A stretch of 35,431 nucleotides of DNA from Frankia sp. AgKG'84/4 (GCF_023242965.2 NZ_JALKFU020000007.1:1-35431); one strand, 5' to 3'. Positions 24,176 to 32,344 are shown, counted from the stretch's first letter. The notes: generated by a model from the sequence alone, not told the origin. Numbers and translations: made by a program.

Positions 24176-24255
24176 CACCGCCCGGGACTCTCACTACGGG
24201 CGGTGACAGTCCGGTACCGGCGCGTCGGCCGGCCCACGGCCGCCTGAGCTGTCAC
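24176..24255 (+). promoter_or_regulatory. Structured 5' leader with mutually exclusive stems
   Basis: CACCGCCCG (24176-24184) pairs perfectly with CGGGCGGTG (24197-24205). The overlapping GTGACAG (24203-24209) also pairs perfectly with CTGTCAC (24249-24255), enclosing CCGG-TA-CCGG and a GGCC/GGCC helix. The two long stems share bases 24203-24205, so they compete. It lies 57-136 bases before the substrate-binding-protein start. It does not match a riboswitch class that I recognise. Confidence 0.4.
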
Positions 24256-24311
24256 GGGACCGGTTCAACACGGAACAAGTCCCTGACGCGACAAGCGAAG
24301 GAACTGCACCT

Positions 24312-25670
24312 ATGGAGCTTCGCGGCTCTCGTGGATCACGCCGTCCACGTCCCTGGTTACTGATCGCGGTATCAGCTCTGCTGACCACCACACTCGCGCT
24401 GGCCGCCTGTTCCAACGCATCCTCGACAGGCGGCACGGATCAGCCGGCCGGGCCGGCACCGGCGAACGGGGCGCCGGGGGTGACCGAGAAGCAGATTCGT
24501 TTCGCGGCTTTCGGTACCCGCTCGAACAATCCCCTGGGGACCTGCGTACTGGACTGTTTCGTGCAGGGGATAAACGCCTACTTCGCGTATCGGAACAGCC
24601 AGGGCGGAATCTTCGGACGCACGCTGGCTGTCTCCCAGGTCGAGGATGACGCGCTGCTGAAGGACCAGCAGGCGGCACTGCGGATCACGACCGCCAACAG
24701 CACCTTCGGAGCGTTCAGCGCCGCCCAGCTCGCCGACGGCTGGTCGACGATCACCAAGGCCGGCATGCCCCTCTACGTCTGGCCGATCAACCCGGCCAGC
24801 ATGAACGGCAACGACGCCGTCTATGGCTCCGCCGCCGCGCCCTGCCTCGGCTGCACCCGGCGGCAGAACGTCCTCGCCGCGAAACAGGCCGGCGGGACAC
24901 GCATCGCGACCCTGGGCTACGGCGCGACCGACAACTCCAAGCTGTGCGCGTCCAGCGCCGCGGCGTCCGTGCGGCTCTACGGCGCCGATTCCGGGCAGCA
25001 GGTCGTCTACACCAACGACTCGCTGGCCTTCGGCCTGCCGAACGGCATCGGCCCGGAGGTGTCCGCCATGAAGAAGGCCGGCACCAACATGATCATCGGC
25101 TGCCTCGACCTCAACGGCATGAAGACCCTGGCCCAGGAGCTCCAGCGCCAGGGCATGGGCGCCGTCCCGATGCTGCATCAGAACACCTACGACCAGGACT
25201 TCGTCAGCAAGGCGGGTTCCCTGTTCGACGGCGACTACGTCGCGGTGAACTTCCGGCCGTTCGAGGCGGCCGCGGGATCCAGCCAGCTCGGCGTCTACAA
25301 GGACTGGATGGGCCGGGCCAAGGCGCCCCTCACCGAGCTGTCGATGAACGGCTGGATCAGCGCCGACCTGGCCTATCAGGGCATCAAGGCCGCCGGCGCC
25401 TCGTTCACGCGGGCCAGCGTGATCGCCGCGACGAACAAGATGACGGCCTTCACCGGCGGCGGGCTCGTCGCGCCGATCGACTGGAGCCGCCAGCACGAGG
25501 AACCCACCCAGCAGGACCCGGCGACCCACGGCTACAAGAACGACTGCATCTCGCTGGTCAAAATCGTGAAGGGCCGGTTCGAGACGGTCGGGCCCGCGGC
25601 GAAACCGTTCTTCTGCTGGCCCGGCTCGACGACGACCTGGTCCGAACCTCAGTCCATGGACTTCAGCTGA
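24312..25670 (+). CDS. LivK-like substrate-binding lipoprotein of the ABC importer
   Basis: 452 aa. The N-terminus is a lipoprotein signal: Arg-rich 1-13, hydrophobic 15-31, lipobox LAAC with Cys33, so it is anchored outside the membrane. The mature part is a type I periplasmic-binding-protein fold (VTEKQIRFAAFGTRSN, GINAYFAYRNSQGGIFGRTL, QAALRITTANSTFGAFSA). This is the family of Liv branched-chain amino acid and urea/amide binders. In actinobacterial catabolic clusters these often carry aromatic or hydrophobic carboxylates, so substrate is open. It is the first gene of a five-gene transport operon: LivHM starts 22 bases after the stop. A long structured leader and operator D lie upstream. 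Confidence 0.93.
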   Translation: MELRGSRGSRRPRPWLLIAVSALLTTTLALAACSNASSTGGTDQPAGPAPANGAPGVTEKQIRFAAFGTRSNNPLGTCVLDCFVQGINAYFAYRNSQGGIFGRTLAVSQVEDDALLKDQQAALRITTANSTFGAFSAAQLADGWSTITKAGMPLYVWPINPASMNGNDAVYGSAAAPCLGCTRRQNVLAAKQAGGTRIATLGYGATDNSKLCASSAAASVRLYGADSGQQVVYTNDSLAFGLPNGIGPEVSAMKKAGTNMIIGCLDLNGMKTLAQELQRQGMGAVPMLHQNTYDQDFVSKAGSLFDGDYVAVNFRPFEAAAGSSQLGVYKDWMGRAKAPLTELSMNGWISADLAYQGIKAAGASFTRASVIAATNKMTAFTGGGLVAPIDWSRQHEEPTQQDPATHGYKNDCISLVKIVKGRFETVGPAAKPFFCWPGSTTTWSEPQSMDFS

Positions 25671-25692
25671 ACCGGCAGGGGTGGCCGCGCTG

Positions 25693-27816
25693 ATGGCGAC
25701 CGATTCCTCCTCCGTCGGAGCCGACTTCCTCCGGGCCGTACTGCAGGGCGCGCCGCCCGGTGCCGTCTACGCGCTGGTCGCGCTGGGATTCGTGCTGACC
25801 TACCAGACGTCCGGCGTGTTCAACCTGGCGTTCGGCGCGCAGGCCTACGTCTCGGCGGCGATGTACTTCAAGGCCCGGCTGATCTGGGGCTGGCCGACGG
25901 TCTGGGCCGTGCTGCTCTCGGTGGTCGTGCTCGCGCCGCTGGTCGGGCTGACGCTGGAAGTACTGATCTTCAAGCACCTGCGTTCCGCGTCCGCCGTGTC
26001 GAAGCTGGTGGTGGCGATCGGACTGGCGGTCGCCCTGCCGAACCTGTTCGACATCATCGCCAGCTTCAAGCCGGCCTCCGGGGTGACCCCGGTCGGCGTC
26101 GTTCCCGGCGGCGCGGACGTGTTCTACTCGGTGTTCGGGCTCTACCGGTTCAGCCGCAACGAACTCGTCGACATGGGTGTCGCGCTGGTCGCGGTGATCG
26201 GGCTGGGCGCGGTGTTCCGCTTCTCCCCCATCGGGCTGCGGATGCGCGCGGTGGTGGAGAGCGCCCGGATGACCGAGCTGAACGGCATCGCGGCCAGCCG
26301 GGTCGCCGCGTTCTCCTGGGCGCTGTCGTCGCTGTTCGCCGGGGTGGCCGGGGTGTTGATCGCGCCCCGGTTCAACACCCTGGGCTCGTCCGACTTCTTC
26401 AGCCTGATGGTGGTGGCCATCGCGGCCGCCGCGGTCGGCAGCCTGGCCAGTCTGCCGCTCGCGCTCGCCGGCGGTCTGGGTCTGGGCATCGTCATCGCCG
26501 AGCTGAACACCTTCCTGCCCCGGTGGGGGACGGACTCGGCGTGGGTGCGGACCGTGCAGGACAACCTGACGCCGTCGGTCCCGTTCCTCGTCCTGTTCGC
26601 GGTGCTGGCGCTCGTCCCCGGCATCCGCCGGGTGCAGGGCGCGGGCGATCCGCTCGCCGGCGTGGAGCCCCCACCGACGGCCCGCGCCGGACGACCGGAC
26701 CCACGGCGGGCCCTGGCCATGCGGCTGCTGGGCGCCGTCGTCGTCATCGGCGGGGGCGTCGTCGTCCTGACCCGGGGCGACCAGCTGTGGGTCTACCAGG
26801 TCACGCAGGCCGTGGTGATAGCGATCATCTTTCTCTCGGTCACCGTCATCACCGGGACGGGCGGCCAGATCTCGCTCTGCCAGGGCGCGTTCGCCGCCAT
26901 CGGCGCCTGCACCGTGTATCAGCTGGCGGTGCGTTACGACATGTCGGTCCTCGTCGCGATGCTCCTCGGCGGCCTGGTCGCGGCGGCCGTGGGCGCGATC
27001 CTGTCCCTGCCGGTGCGCCGGCTGGGCGGCATCTGGACGGCGATCGCGACGTTGGCGTTCGCGTACTTCTTCGACGCGGTGATGATCAAGCTGTCGTGGG
27101 TGGGCGGCGGGGCCGCGTCGCTCCTGCGCGGCACCGCGGTGCCGCGTCCCACCCTGGGGCCGTGGGACCTGTCCCACGAGAAGGCCTTCCTGGTCTTCGC
27201 GGCCGTCGTCCTGGCGGTGGTGGCGGCAGCCGTCGTCGCGTTGCGCTCCGGCACCTTCGGCCGGTCGCTGATCGCCCTTCGCGGCAGCGAGGTCGGCGCG
27301 CAGTCGATCGGCATCTCCGCCGCGCGGACGCGGCTGACCGCCTTCGCCGTCTCCGCGTTCATCGCCGGACTCGGCGGCGGGCTGCTGGCGATCTCCCAGC
27401 GGGACGTGAACTACGGAGCCAACTTCACCCCGTTCGCCGCCCTGTTCTGGACCGTCCTGGTCGTCGCGCTCGGTTCGCGCAGCGTTCCCGGCGCGCTGAT
27501 CGCCGCCGCCGCCTTCGCGCTGTTCGAGCCGCTCGTGCTGGACGGCGCCGTCGTCGGCTGGCTCACCCGCGAGCGCCATCCGCTCCCGTCGCTGTTCCCG
27601 ATCGACGGGAAGTGGCTGTTCATCTTGTTCGGCCTGGCGGCGATCCAGTTCGCCCGGCATCCGGAAGGCCTCGTCGAGTACGGCCTGTCCGGCCGGAGCC
27701 GGCCGGCGCGACCCGACCGGCCGCGTGGGCGGCGCAGTCCGAACACGGACAGCGCGGCGGCCGGCGACGCGGCGGCCAGCGACCAGCGGCCGGCGATGAG
27801 GGGGAACCGGTCGTGA
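25693..27816 (+). CDS. LivH-LivM fused permease of the ABC importer
   Basis: About 707 aa from ATG 25693; GTG 25681 is the alternative, but AGGGG at 25677 fits the ATG better. The two membrane subunits of a Liv-type importer are joined in one chain. Residues about 10-300 are LivH-like (GAVYALVALGFVLTYQTSGVFNLAFGAQAY; EAA-type loop near GLRMRAVVESARMTELNGI). Residues about 325-680 are LivM-like (TGTGGQISLCQGAFAAIGA; loop SLIALRGSEVGAQSIGIS). A charged linker (PPPTARAGRPDPRR) joins them. The C-terminus is a disordered Arg/Ala/Ser tail. The stop overlaps the LivG start by 4 bases (GTGA), indicating translational coupling. Confidence 0.93.
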   Translation: MATDSSSVGADFLRAVLQGAPPGAVYALVALGFVLTYQTSGVFNLAFGAQAYVSAAMYFKARLIWGWPTVWAVLLSVVVLAPLVGLTLEVLIFKHLRSASAVSKLVVAIGLAVALPNLFDIIASFKPASGVTPVGVVPGGADVFYSVFGLYRFSRNELVDMGVALVAVIGLGAVFRFSPIGLRMRAVVESARMTELNGIAASRVAAFSWALSSLFAGVAGVLIAPRFNTLGSSDFFSLMVVAIAAAAVGSLASLPLALAGGLGLGIVIAELNTFLPRWGTDSAWVRTVQDNLTPSVPFLVLFAVLALVPGIRRVQGAGDPLAGVEPPPTARAGRPDPRRALAMRLLGAVVVIGGGVVVLTRGDQLWVYQVTQAVVIAIIFLSVTVITGTGGQISLCQGAFAAIGACTVYQLAVRYDMSVLVAMLLGGLVAAAVGAILSLPVRRLGGIWTAIATLAFAYFFDAVMIKLSWVGGGAASLLRGTAVPRPTLGPWDLSHEKAFLVFAAVVLAVVAAAVVALRSGTFGRSLIALRGSEVGAQSIGISAARTRLTAFAVSAFIAGLGGGLLAISQRDVNYGANFTPFAALFWTVLVVALGSRSVPGALIAAAAFALFEPLVLDGAVVGWLTRERHPLPSLFPIDGKWLFILFGLAAIQFARHPEGLVEYGLSGRSRPARPDRPRGRRSPNTDSAAAGDAAASDQRPAMRGNRS

Positions 27817-28706
27817 AGGACGTTCTGCGGGCCGCCGGCATCACGAAGCGCTTCGCCGGCATCGTCGCGCTGGACGACGTCTCGCTGCGGATCGGCGAGG
27901 GTGAGCGGGTCGGTCTGATCGGACCGAACGGTGCCGGCAAGACGACGTTGTTCAACTGCCTGCTCGGCGTCCTCGCCGCCGACGGCGGCACGGTGGAGGT
28001 CGCCGGCCGCGACGTCAGCCGGCTGCGCGCGCACCGCCGCGCCCGGCTCGGCGTGGGACGCACGTTCCAGCGCATCGAGCTGTTCCCGGAAACCTCCGTG
28101 CGCGACCACCTCCTGATCGCCGAACGGGTCCGGCGGGGCACCGGCCGACTCTGGAAGGATCTCCTCGGCCTCGGCCGCCCGACGGCCGAGGAGACCAGAC
28201 GGTGCGACGAGGTCCTCGAGCTGCTCGGCCTGGTCGAACTCGCCGACGCGCCCGTCGAGCGCCTGAGCCTGGGCCAGGGCCGGCTGGTCGAGGTCGGCCG
28301 GGCGCTCATGACCAGGCCGGCGATGCTGTTGCTGGATGAGCCGTCCTCCGGTCTCGACCGGGCCGAGACGATGGCCCTGGCCACGACGCTGCGCGAGGTC
28401 CAGCGCGAGCAGGGCTTCGCCATCCTGCTCGTCGAGCACGACGTCGAGCTGGTGACCAGCTTCACCACCCGCTCCTATGTCCTGGACTTCGGCCGGCTCA
28501 TCGCCGAGGGCCCGACCGGCGAGGTCATGGCAAGCGACGCCGTCCGCGCCGCCTACCTGGGCACCTACGCACCGCCCGAGTCGGCCACGGCCAGGACCGC
28601 CACCACGACCAGGACCGCCACCACGACCGGGACCGCCACCACGACCGGGACCGCCACCACGACCGGGACCGGGACCGCCACCACGACCGAGGAGGAAGCC
28701 CGGTGA
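27813..28706 (+). CDS. LivG-like ATPase with Thr/Ala repeat tail
   Basis: 297 aa from GTG 27813, overlapping the permease stop. Walker A is GPNGAGKTT, the signature is LSLGQGRLVEVGRAL, Walker B is MLLLDEPSSGLD and the switch His is in LLVEHDVELV. FQRIELFPETSVRDHL is the Liv-type Q-loop region. The ATPase core ends near residue 255. Residues about 258-292 are a low-complexity tail (TATTTG repeats) encoded by an 18-bp tandem repeat, absent from ordinary LivG proteins of about 250 aa. It is coupled to LivF by another GTGA overlap. It powers import together with LivF. Confidence 0.93.
   Translation: MKDVLRAAGITKRFAGIVALDDVSLRIGEGERVGLIGPNGAGKTTLFNCLLGVLAADGGTVEVAGRDVSRLRAHRRARLGVGRTFQRIELFPETSVRDHLLIAERVRRGTGRLWKDLLGLGRPTAEETRRCDEVLELLGLVELADAPVERLSLGQGRLVEVGRALMTRPAMLLLDEPSSGLDRAETMALATTLREVQREQGFAILLVEHDVELVTSFTTRSYVLDFGRLIAEGPTGEVMASDAVRAAYLGTYAPPESATARTATTTRTATTTGTATTTGTATTTGTGTATTTEEEAR
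28593..28688 (+). repeat. 18-bp tandem repeat in the 3' end of the LivG-like gene
   Basis: The unit (A/G)GGACCGCCACCACGACC occurs five times in full (28593, 28611, 28629, 28647, 28671), with one extra GGGACC partial at 28665. Because 18 is a multiple of 3, length changes keep the frame, and each full unit adds six residues (TATTTG or TATTTR). Confidence 0.92.
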
Positions 28707-29473
28707 CGTCCGCCCTCGAGTTCGACGATGTCCACGCCGGTTACGGCCCGTTCCGAGCACTGTTCGGAGTGTCGCTCTCCGTAGCGCCGGGCGAGGCGGT
28801 GGCGCTGGTGGGGTCCAACGGCGCCGGCAAGACCACCGTCGCCCGGGTGGCCAGCGGGCTGGTGCGGCCGACCGCGGGGGCGGTGTCGGTCGGCGGGGTG
28901 GCGATGACCGGCGCGCGGCCCTACCGCTTCGCCCAGGCGGGCGTGGCCCACGCGGTCGAGGGTCGGTCGGTGTTCGCCACCCTGTCCGTCGAGGAGAACC
29001 TGACGCTGTCGTTCCGGCGGGTGCGCGGGCGGGCCGGGGTGCGCGGCGGGCTCGATCAGGCCTACGAGAGCTTTCCAGCGCTGGCCAGGCGGCGTCACCA
29101 GCGGGCCGGCAACCTCTCCGGCGGCGAGCAGCGGATGCTCTCGATGGCCCGGGTGATGGTCGAGGTCCCGGCGGTGCTGATCGCCGACGAGCTCTCCCTC
29201 GGCCTCGCCCCGAAGATCGTCGCGGAGCTCTACGACGACCTGAGCCGGCTGCGTGCGGCGGGCACCGCGCTGCTCGTCGTCGAGCAGCTGGTCGGACATG
29301 CCCTGGAGCTGTGCGACCGGGTCGCCGTGCTCGACCACGGCTCGGTCTCCTGGACCGGCTCCAGTTCCGACGCCCGCGGCATCCTCGCCGCCGGCGGTCT
29401 CATGGGGGCCGGCCTCGCCGGGGTCGGCCCGACTGGCCAGGCACCCCTGGATCACGAGAAGGCAGGTCTGTAA
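28703..29473 (+). CDS. LivF-like ATPase
   Basis: 256 aa from GTG 28703, overlapping the LivG stop by 4 bases. Walker A is GSNGAGKTT, EGRSVFATLSVEENL is the LivF-typical Q-loop region, the signature is LSGGEQRMLSMARVM, Walker B is VLIADELSLGLAP and the switch region is LVVEQLVGHAL. The switch position has Gln in VVEQ, which is normal for LivF. The C-terminal ~25 residues are Gly/Ala-rich. Its TAA stop shares a base with the ATG of the following SDR (TAATG), so all five genes from LivK to the SDR form one operon. Confidence 0.93.
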   Translation: MTSALEFDDVHAGYGPFRALFGVSLSVAPGEAVALVGSNGAGKTTVARVASGLVRPTAGAVSVGGVAMTGARPYRFAQAGVAHAVEGRSVFATLSVEENLTLSFRRVRGRAGVRGGLDQAYESFPALARRRHQRAGNLSGGEQRMLSMARVMVEVPAVLIADELSLGLAPKIVAELYDDLSRLRAAGTALLVVEQLVGHALELCDRVAVLDHGSVSWTGSSSDARGILAAGGLMGAGLAGVGPTGQAPLDHEKAGL

Positions 29474-30225
29474 TGCGGTTAGTAGTCGTCGGCGCGTCCA
29501 GTGGGCTGGGCCGCTGTCTCGGGGTGGGCCTGACGAAACGCGGCGCCCACACCGCCCTGTTGGCCCGGCGGCACGCCAACCTGGTGGAGGCCGCGAAGGA
29601 GGCCGGCCCGGGCACGCTCGCCATCACCTGCGACGTCACGGACGAGGCATCCTGCACCGCCGCGATCGACGAGGCGGCGGCGGGGCTGGGCGGCATCGAC
29701 GCCCTGATCTACGCCACCGGCGTCGGCCCGCTGGTCAAGCTTGCCGACGCCGGCCCCGACCTCTGGCGCCATGCCTTCGACACCAACGTCACCGGCGCAG
29801 CGTTGATCACAAAGGCAGCGCTGCCGTATCTGGAGGCCTCCGCGGGCGGCGCCGCCTATCTGTCCTCGGTGAGCGCCTCGCTCACCGCGCCGTGGCCCGG
29901 GCTCGGCGTGTACGCGGTGAGCAAGGCCGCCCTGGACAAGCTGGTGGAGGCGTGGCGGGTCGAGCACCCGACGGTCGGTTTCACCCGCGTCACCGTCGGC
30001 GACTGCGCCGGCGGGGACGGCGACTCCATGACCCAGTTCGCCAACGGCTGGGACCCGGAGCTGGCCGGCGCCGTCTACCCGATCTGGGAATCCCGGGGCT
30101 ACCTGTCCGGGACGCTGCTCGAGGCCGACGAACTGGTCCGCGTCGTACACGCCGCGCTCGACGGGCATCACCTCACCGGCATCCCGTCGCTGGTCGTCAC
30201 CCCGCGGCCCAAGGCTGGGGCGTAG
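29473..30225 (+). CDS. Short-chain dehydrogenase at the end of the transport operon
   Basis: 250 aa from ATG 29473 in the TAATG junction. The cofactor motif is GASSGLG (7-13), with CDVTDEAS for the adenine pocket and ATGVGP in place of NAG. The active site has Ser131-Ser134 (LSSVSAS) and Tyr147-x3-Lys151 (YAVSK). It lacks the usual conserved N-A-G Asn, having YATG. A metabolic enzyme placed last in the importer operon suggests that it acts directly on the imported compound, oxidising an alcohol or reducing a ketone with NAD(P). It converges on the TetR gene with only 18 bases between stops. Confidence 0.9.
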   Translation: MRLVVVGASSGLGRCLGVGLTKRGAHTALLARRHANLVEAAKEAGPGTLAITCDVTDEASCTAAIDEAAAGLGGIDALIYATGVGPLVKLADAGPDLWRHAFDTNVTGAALITKAALPYLEASAGGAAYLSSVSASLTAPWPGLGVYAVSKAALDKLVEAWRVEHPTVGFTRVTVGDCAGGDGDSMTQFANGWDPELAGAVYPIWESRGYLSGTLLEADELVRVVHAALDGHHLTGIPSLVVTPRPKAGA

Positions 30226-30243
30226 CGGCGGCGCGGCGTCGAA

Positions 30244-30930
30244 TCAGGCCCCGGTCGGCGTGCCGGCCGGGGCGTCGCGCAACCCGAGCGCGTTCACGAA
30301 CAACCGGGCCAGCTGGTCCGCGCCCCGCTCGGGGCCGCACTTGGGCCAGTGCTGGACCAGCCACTGCTCCGCGAAACGCGACGTCATCGCGCCGAGACCG
30401 GCCGCCGCGATGTCGGCGTCCAGGTCCGGGTCGGCCAAGCTGTGGCGCTGCAGGCCACGGATCGATTCGGCGACCAGCGCGGCGTCGGCGCGGACGCGCT
30501 CCGCGCGTACCACGTTCAGGTGGTCGTCGTAGCGCGACACCTGTTCGATGACGCCCATGATCCGGGCCTCCCGCCGGTAGGCGGCGAGGTAGCGACGGAT
30601 GCCTTCCCGGATCCGCTCGGCCGGCGGATCGGTGTTCGCCGGATCGAAGATGACGGTGCTCAGCGGGGAGCTGAGCAGGTCCGCCAGCTCCATCGCGACC
30701 TCGCGAAAGATCTCTTCCTTGGAATCGAAGTAGTGGTAGAACGACCCGTGCGAGAGGCCGGCACGCTCGGAGATGTCCGAGATCCGCGCCTCGAGAAACC
30801 CGTCGTCCTCGAAGACGGATTTCGCGGCGGCCACCAGGCGGGCGCGTGACTGCGATCCCTTGCGCGAGCGCGGCCTGCTGGGCCGCTGGCCCTCCACCGA
30901 CTCGGCCGCCGGCACCGTGCTCACCTTCAC
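30244..30930 (-). CDS. TetR-family regulator, candidate controller of the catabolic regulon
   Basis: About 228 aa from GTG 30930, with AAGGGGAGG just upstream; GTG 30924 has better spacing and GTG 30963 would be an 11-residue extension. An Arg/Lys-rich arm is followed by the DNA-binding domain (RARLVAAAKSVFEDDGFLEA, then SERAGLSHGSFYHYFDSKEEIF). A helical ligand domain follows. It diverges from the CoA-transferase gene, and operator site E lies between them. This makes it the best candidate for the repressor that binds all five TTGAC-N6-GTCAA sites. The other two TetR genes in the window have their own, different palindromes. Confidence 0.9.
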   Translation of the reverse strand: MKVSTVPAAESVEGQRPSRPRSRKGSQSRARLVAAAKSVFEDDGFLEARISDISERAGLSHGSFYHYFDSKEEIFREVAMELADLLSSPLSTVIFDPANTDPPAERIREGIRRYLAAYRREARIMGVIEQVSRYDDHLNVVRAERVRADAALVAESIRGLQRHSLADPDLDADIAAAGLGAMTSRFAEQWLVQHWPKCGPERGADQLARLFVNALGLRDAPAGTPTGA

Positions 30931-31079
30931 CGCCCTCCCCTTCAACCGAGGTCCCAACAGCACAAGAACAGCATGGTCAGCTTACCTCTCCGACCCCATG
31001 GACCCCCGCCGCGACGAGACGCACCGGGGCCTGCGGCGAGCGAACACCCGCGGCGCACGCCGCCCGAACTGGATTATTA

Positions 31080-31095
31080 TTGACGTCGATGTCAG
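31080..31095. promoter_or_regulatory. Operator site E, TTGAC-N6-GTCAG
   Basis: TTGACGTCGATGTCAG matches site A at 14 of 16 bases. Its first base is the last base of a -10-like TATTAT (31075-31080). It ends 43 bases before the CoA-transferase start and lies 150 bases from the TetR start. Confidence 0.68.
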
Positions 31096-31137
31096 TATTC
31101 TAATGTCACATCAACTCCGAGGTTCGGAGGATCGCCA

Positions 31138-32084
31138 ATGACGGACGTCATGCGGGGTGTCCGGGTGCTGGAAGTCGCCGAGCACACCTTTGTGCCCGCC
31201 GCGTCCGCGCTGCTGGCCGACTGGGGTGCCGACGTCATAAAGATCGAGCACGTCGAGCGGGGCGACGCCATGCGCGGCCTGGCCTCCTCCGGCCTCACGC
31301 CGGTCACCGAGGGCGTCCACCCGCTGCTGGAGCACTCCAACCGCGGCAAGCGCAGCCTCGCCCTCGACCTGAACTCGGCCGCCCCGCCTTCGGCGACTCG
31401 ATCGGCGCGATGACCATCGCCGGTGGGATCATGGGCGCCCTGTTCCACCGGGCGCAGACCGGCGAGGCGACCACCGTCGACGTCTCGCTGCTCGGCACCG
31501 GGATCTGGTCGATGGGCGCCGCCTACGGCCTGTCCCTGCTGCACGACGTCCCGTGGACGCCGCCGCCGAAAGAGGAGCGCGCCAATCCGCTGTACGCCAA
31601 CTACCGCACGAAGGACGGCCGCTGGCTCGCCTTCGGCTGCCTGCAGGCCGGCCGGTACTGGGCGCCGATGTGCGACGTCATCGGCCGCCCGGAACTGGCC
31701 ACCGACCCGCGTTACGCCGACCACGTGTCGCTGCTTGCCCGCACCTCCGAGGTGATGGAGCTGCTCCGGGAGGCGTTCGCCGAGCGGACGCTGGCGCAGT
31801 GGCGGGAGCGGCTGGTGGGATTCGTCGGCCAGTGGACGGTCGTCCAGGACACCCTGGAGACGGCCGTCGATCCGCAGACACTGGCCAACGGCTACATCCA
31901 GGACTGCCAGACCGCTGCCGGCGCCCCCTTCCGGCTCGTGGCGGCGCCCGTCCAGTACGACGGGGTACCGGCGGTGCCGCGGCGCGCGCCCGGCTTCAAC
32001 GAGCACGGCGACGAGATCCTGGCCGATCTCGGCCTCGGCGAGGACGCCGTCATCGACCTCAAGATCCGCGGCGTCGTGGCCTGA
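31138..32084 (+). pseudogene. CaiB/BaiF-type CoA transferase with an internal deletion
   Basis: Two pieces of one gene. 31138-31413 encodes the family N-terminus (VRVLEVAEHTFVPAASALLADWGADVIKIEH ... HSNRGKRSLALDLNS). It then shifts frame and stops. The second frame (from about 31385; ORF start 31410) encodes AFGDSIGAMTIAGGIMGAL ... through the normal C-terminus at 32084. About 90 codons between are missing, including the segment that carries the family's catalytic Asp, and the join is out of frame. CoA transferases of this family move CoA between carboxylic acids. The gene heads the divergent unit under operator E. Non-function is inferred from the deletion; an assembly error is possible. Confidence 0.82.
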
Positions 32085-32158
32085 GCCCCGCCGCCCGGCC
32101 GCGCCCTCGTCCCCCGCCAGACGACCAAGGACATCCGGCTCTGCTTCTGGAGGTCGGA

Positions 32159-32344
32159 ATGCTCTTCGAGTTCGATTCCGATCAGCGACTGCTGCGGGAC
32201 ACGGTGCGCGACGTACTCGCCAAGGAATGCCCGCCGGCCCTGGTCCGCCGCGCGCACGACGCCGTCGACCGTCACAACCTGCGCACCGGGAGCGATGATG
32301 ACCAGTACCGAAGCGGGCGTCTGCCCGATCGACCCGACCCGTGA
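32159..32344 (+). pseudogene. N-terminal stub of an acyl-CoA dehydrogenase
   Basis: ATG 32159 has GGAGG at good spacing. The first ~31 codons (MLFEFDSDQRLLRDTVRDVL, then AKECPPALVRR) are the characteristic opening helix of acyl-CoA dehydrogenases. Full enzymes run to ~380 aa. Here the frame continues without family resemblance and stops at 32344, inside the P450 gene. The remaining ~350 residues, with the FAD site and catalytic Glu, are lost, so a deletion has joined this stub to the P450 start region. Confidence 0.72.

Noticed and set aside
24198-24220. Resemblance to an FMN riboswitch core (GGTGACAGTCCGGTACCGGCG)
   Set aside because: Only one short stretch agrees. The second conserved core half and the closing stem of the RFN element are missing, and the downstream gene has no link to riboflavin.
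25663-27660. Very long open frame on the minus strand opposite the fused permease, rich in Arg, Asp, Gln and His
   Set aside because: It is antisense to a clear LivHM gene, has no family resemblance or ribosome-binding site, and has the composition expected from reading high-GC codons backwards.
28593-28688. CRISPR-like regular repeat
   Set aside because: Units are head-to-tail with no unique spacers, and the array is inside a coding frame.
31097-31112. A second operator copy (TAATGTCACATCAAC) next to site E
   Set aside because: Only one half-site (GTCA) fits, and the symmetric partner is missing.
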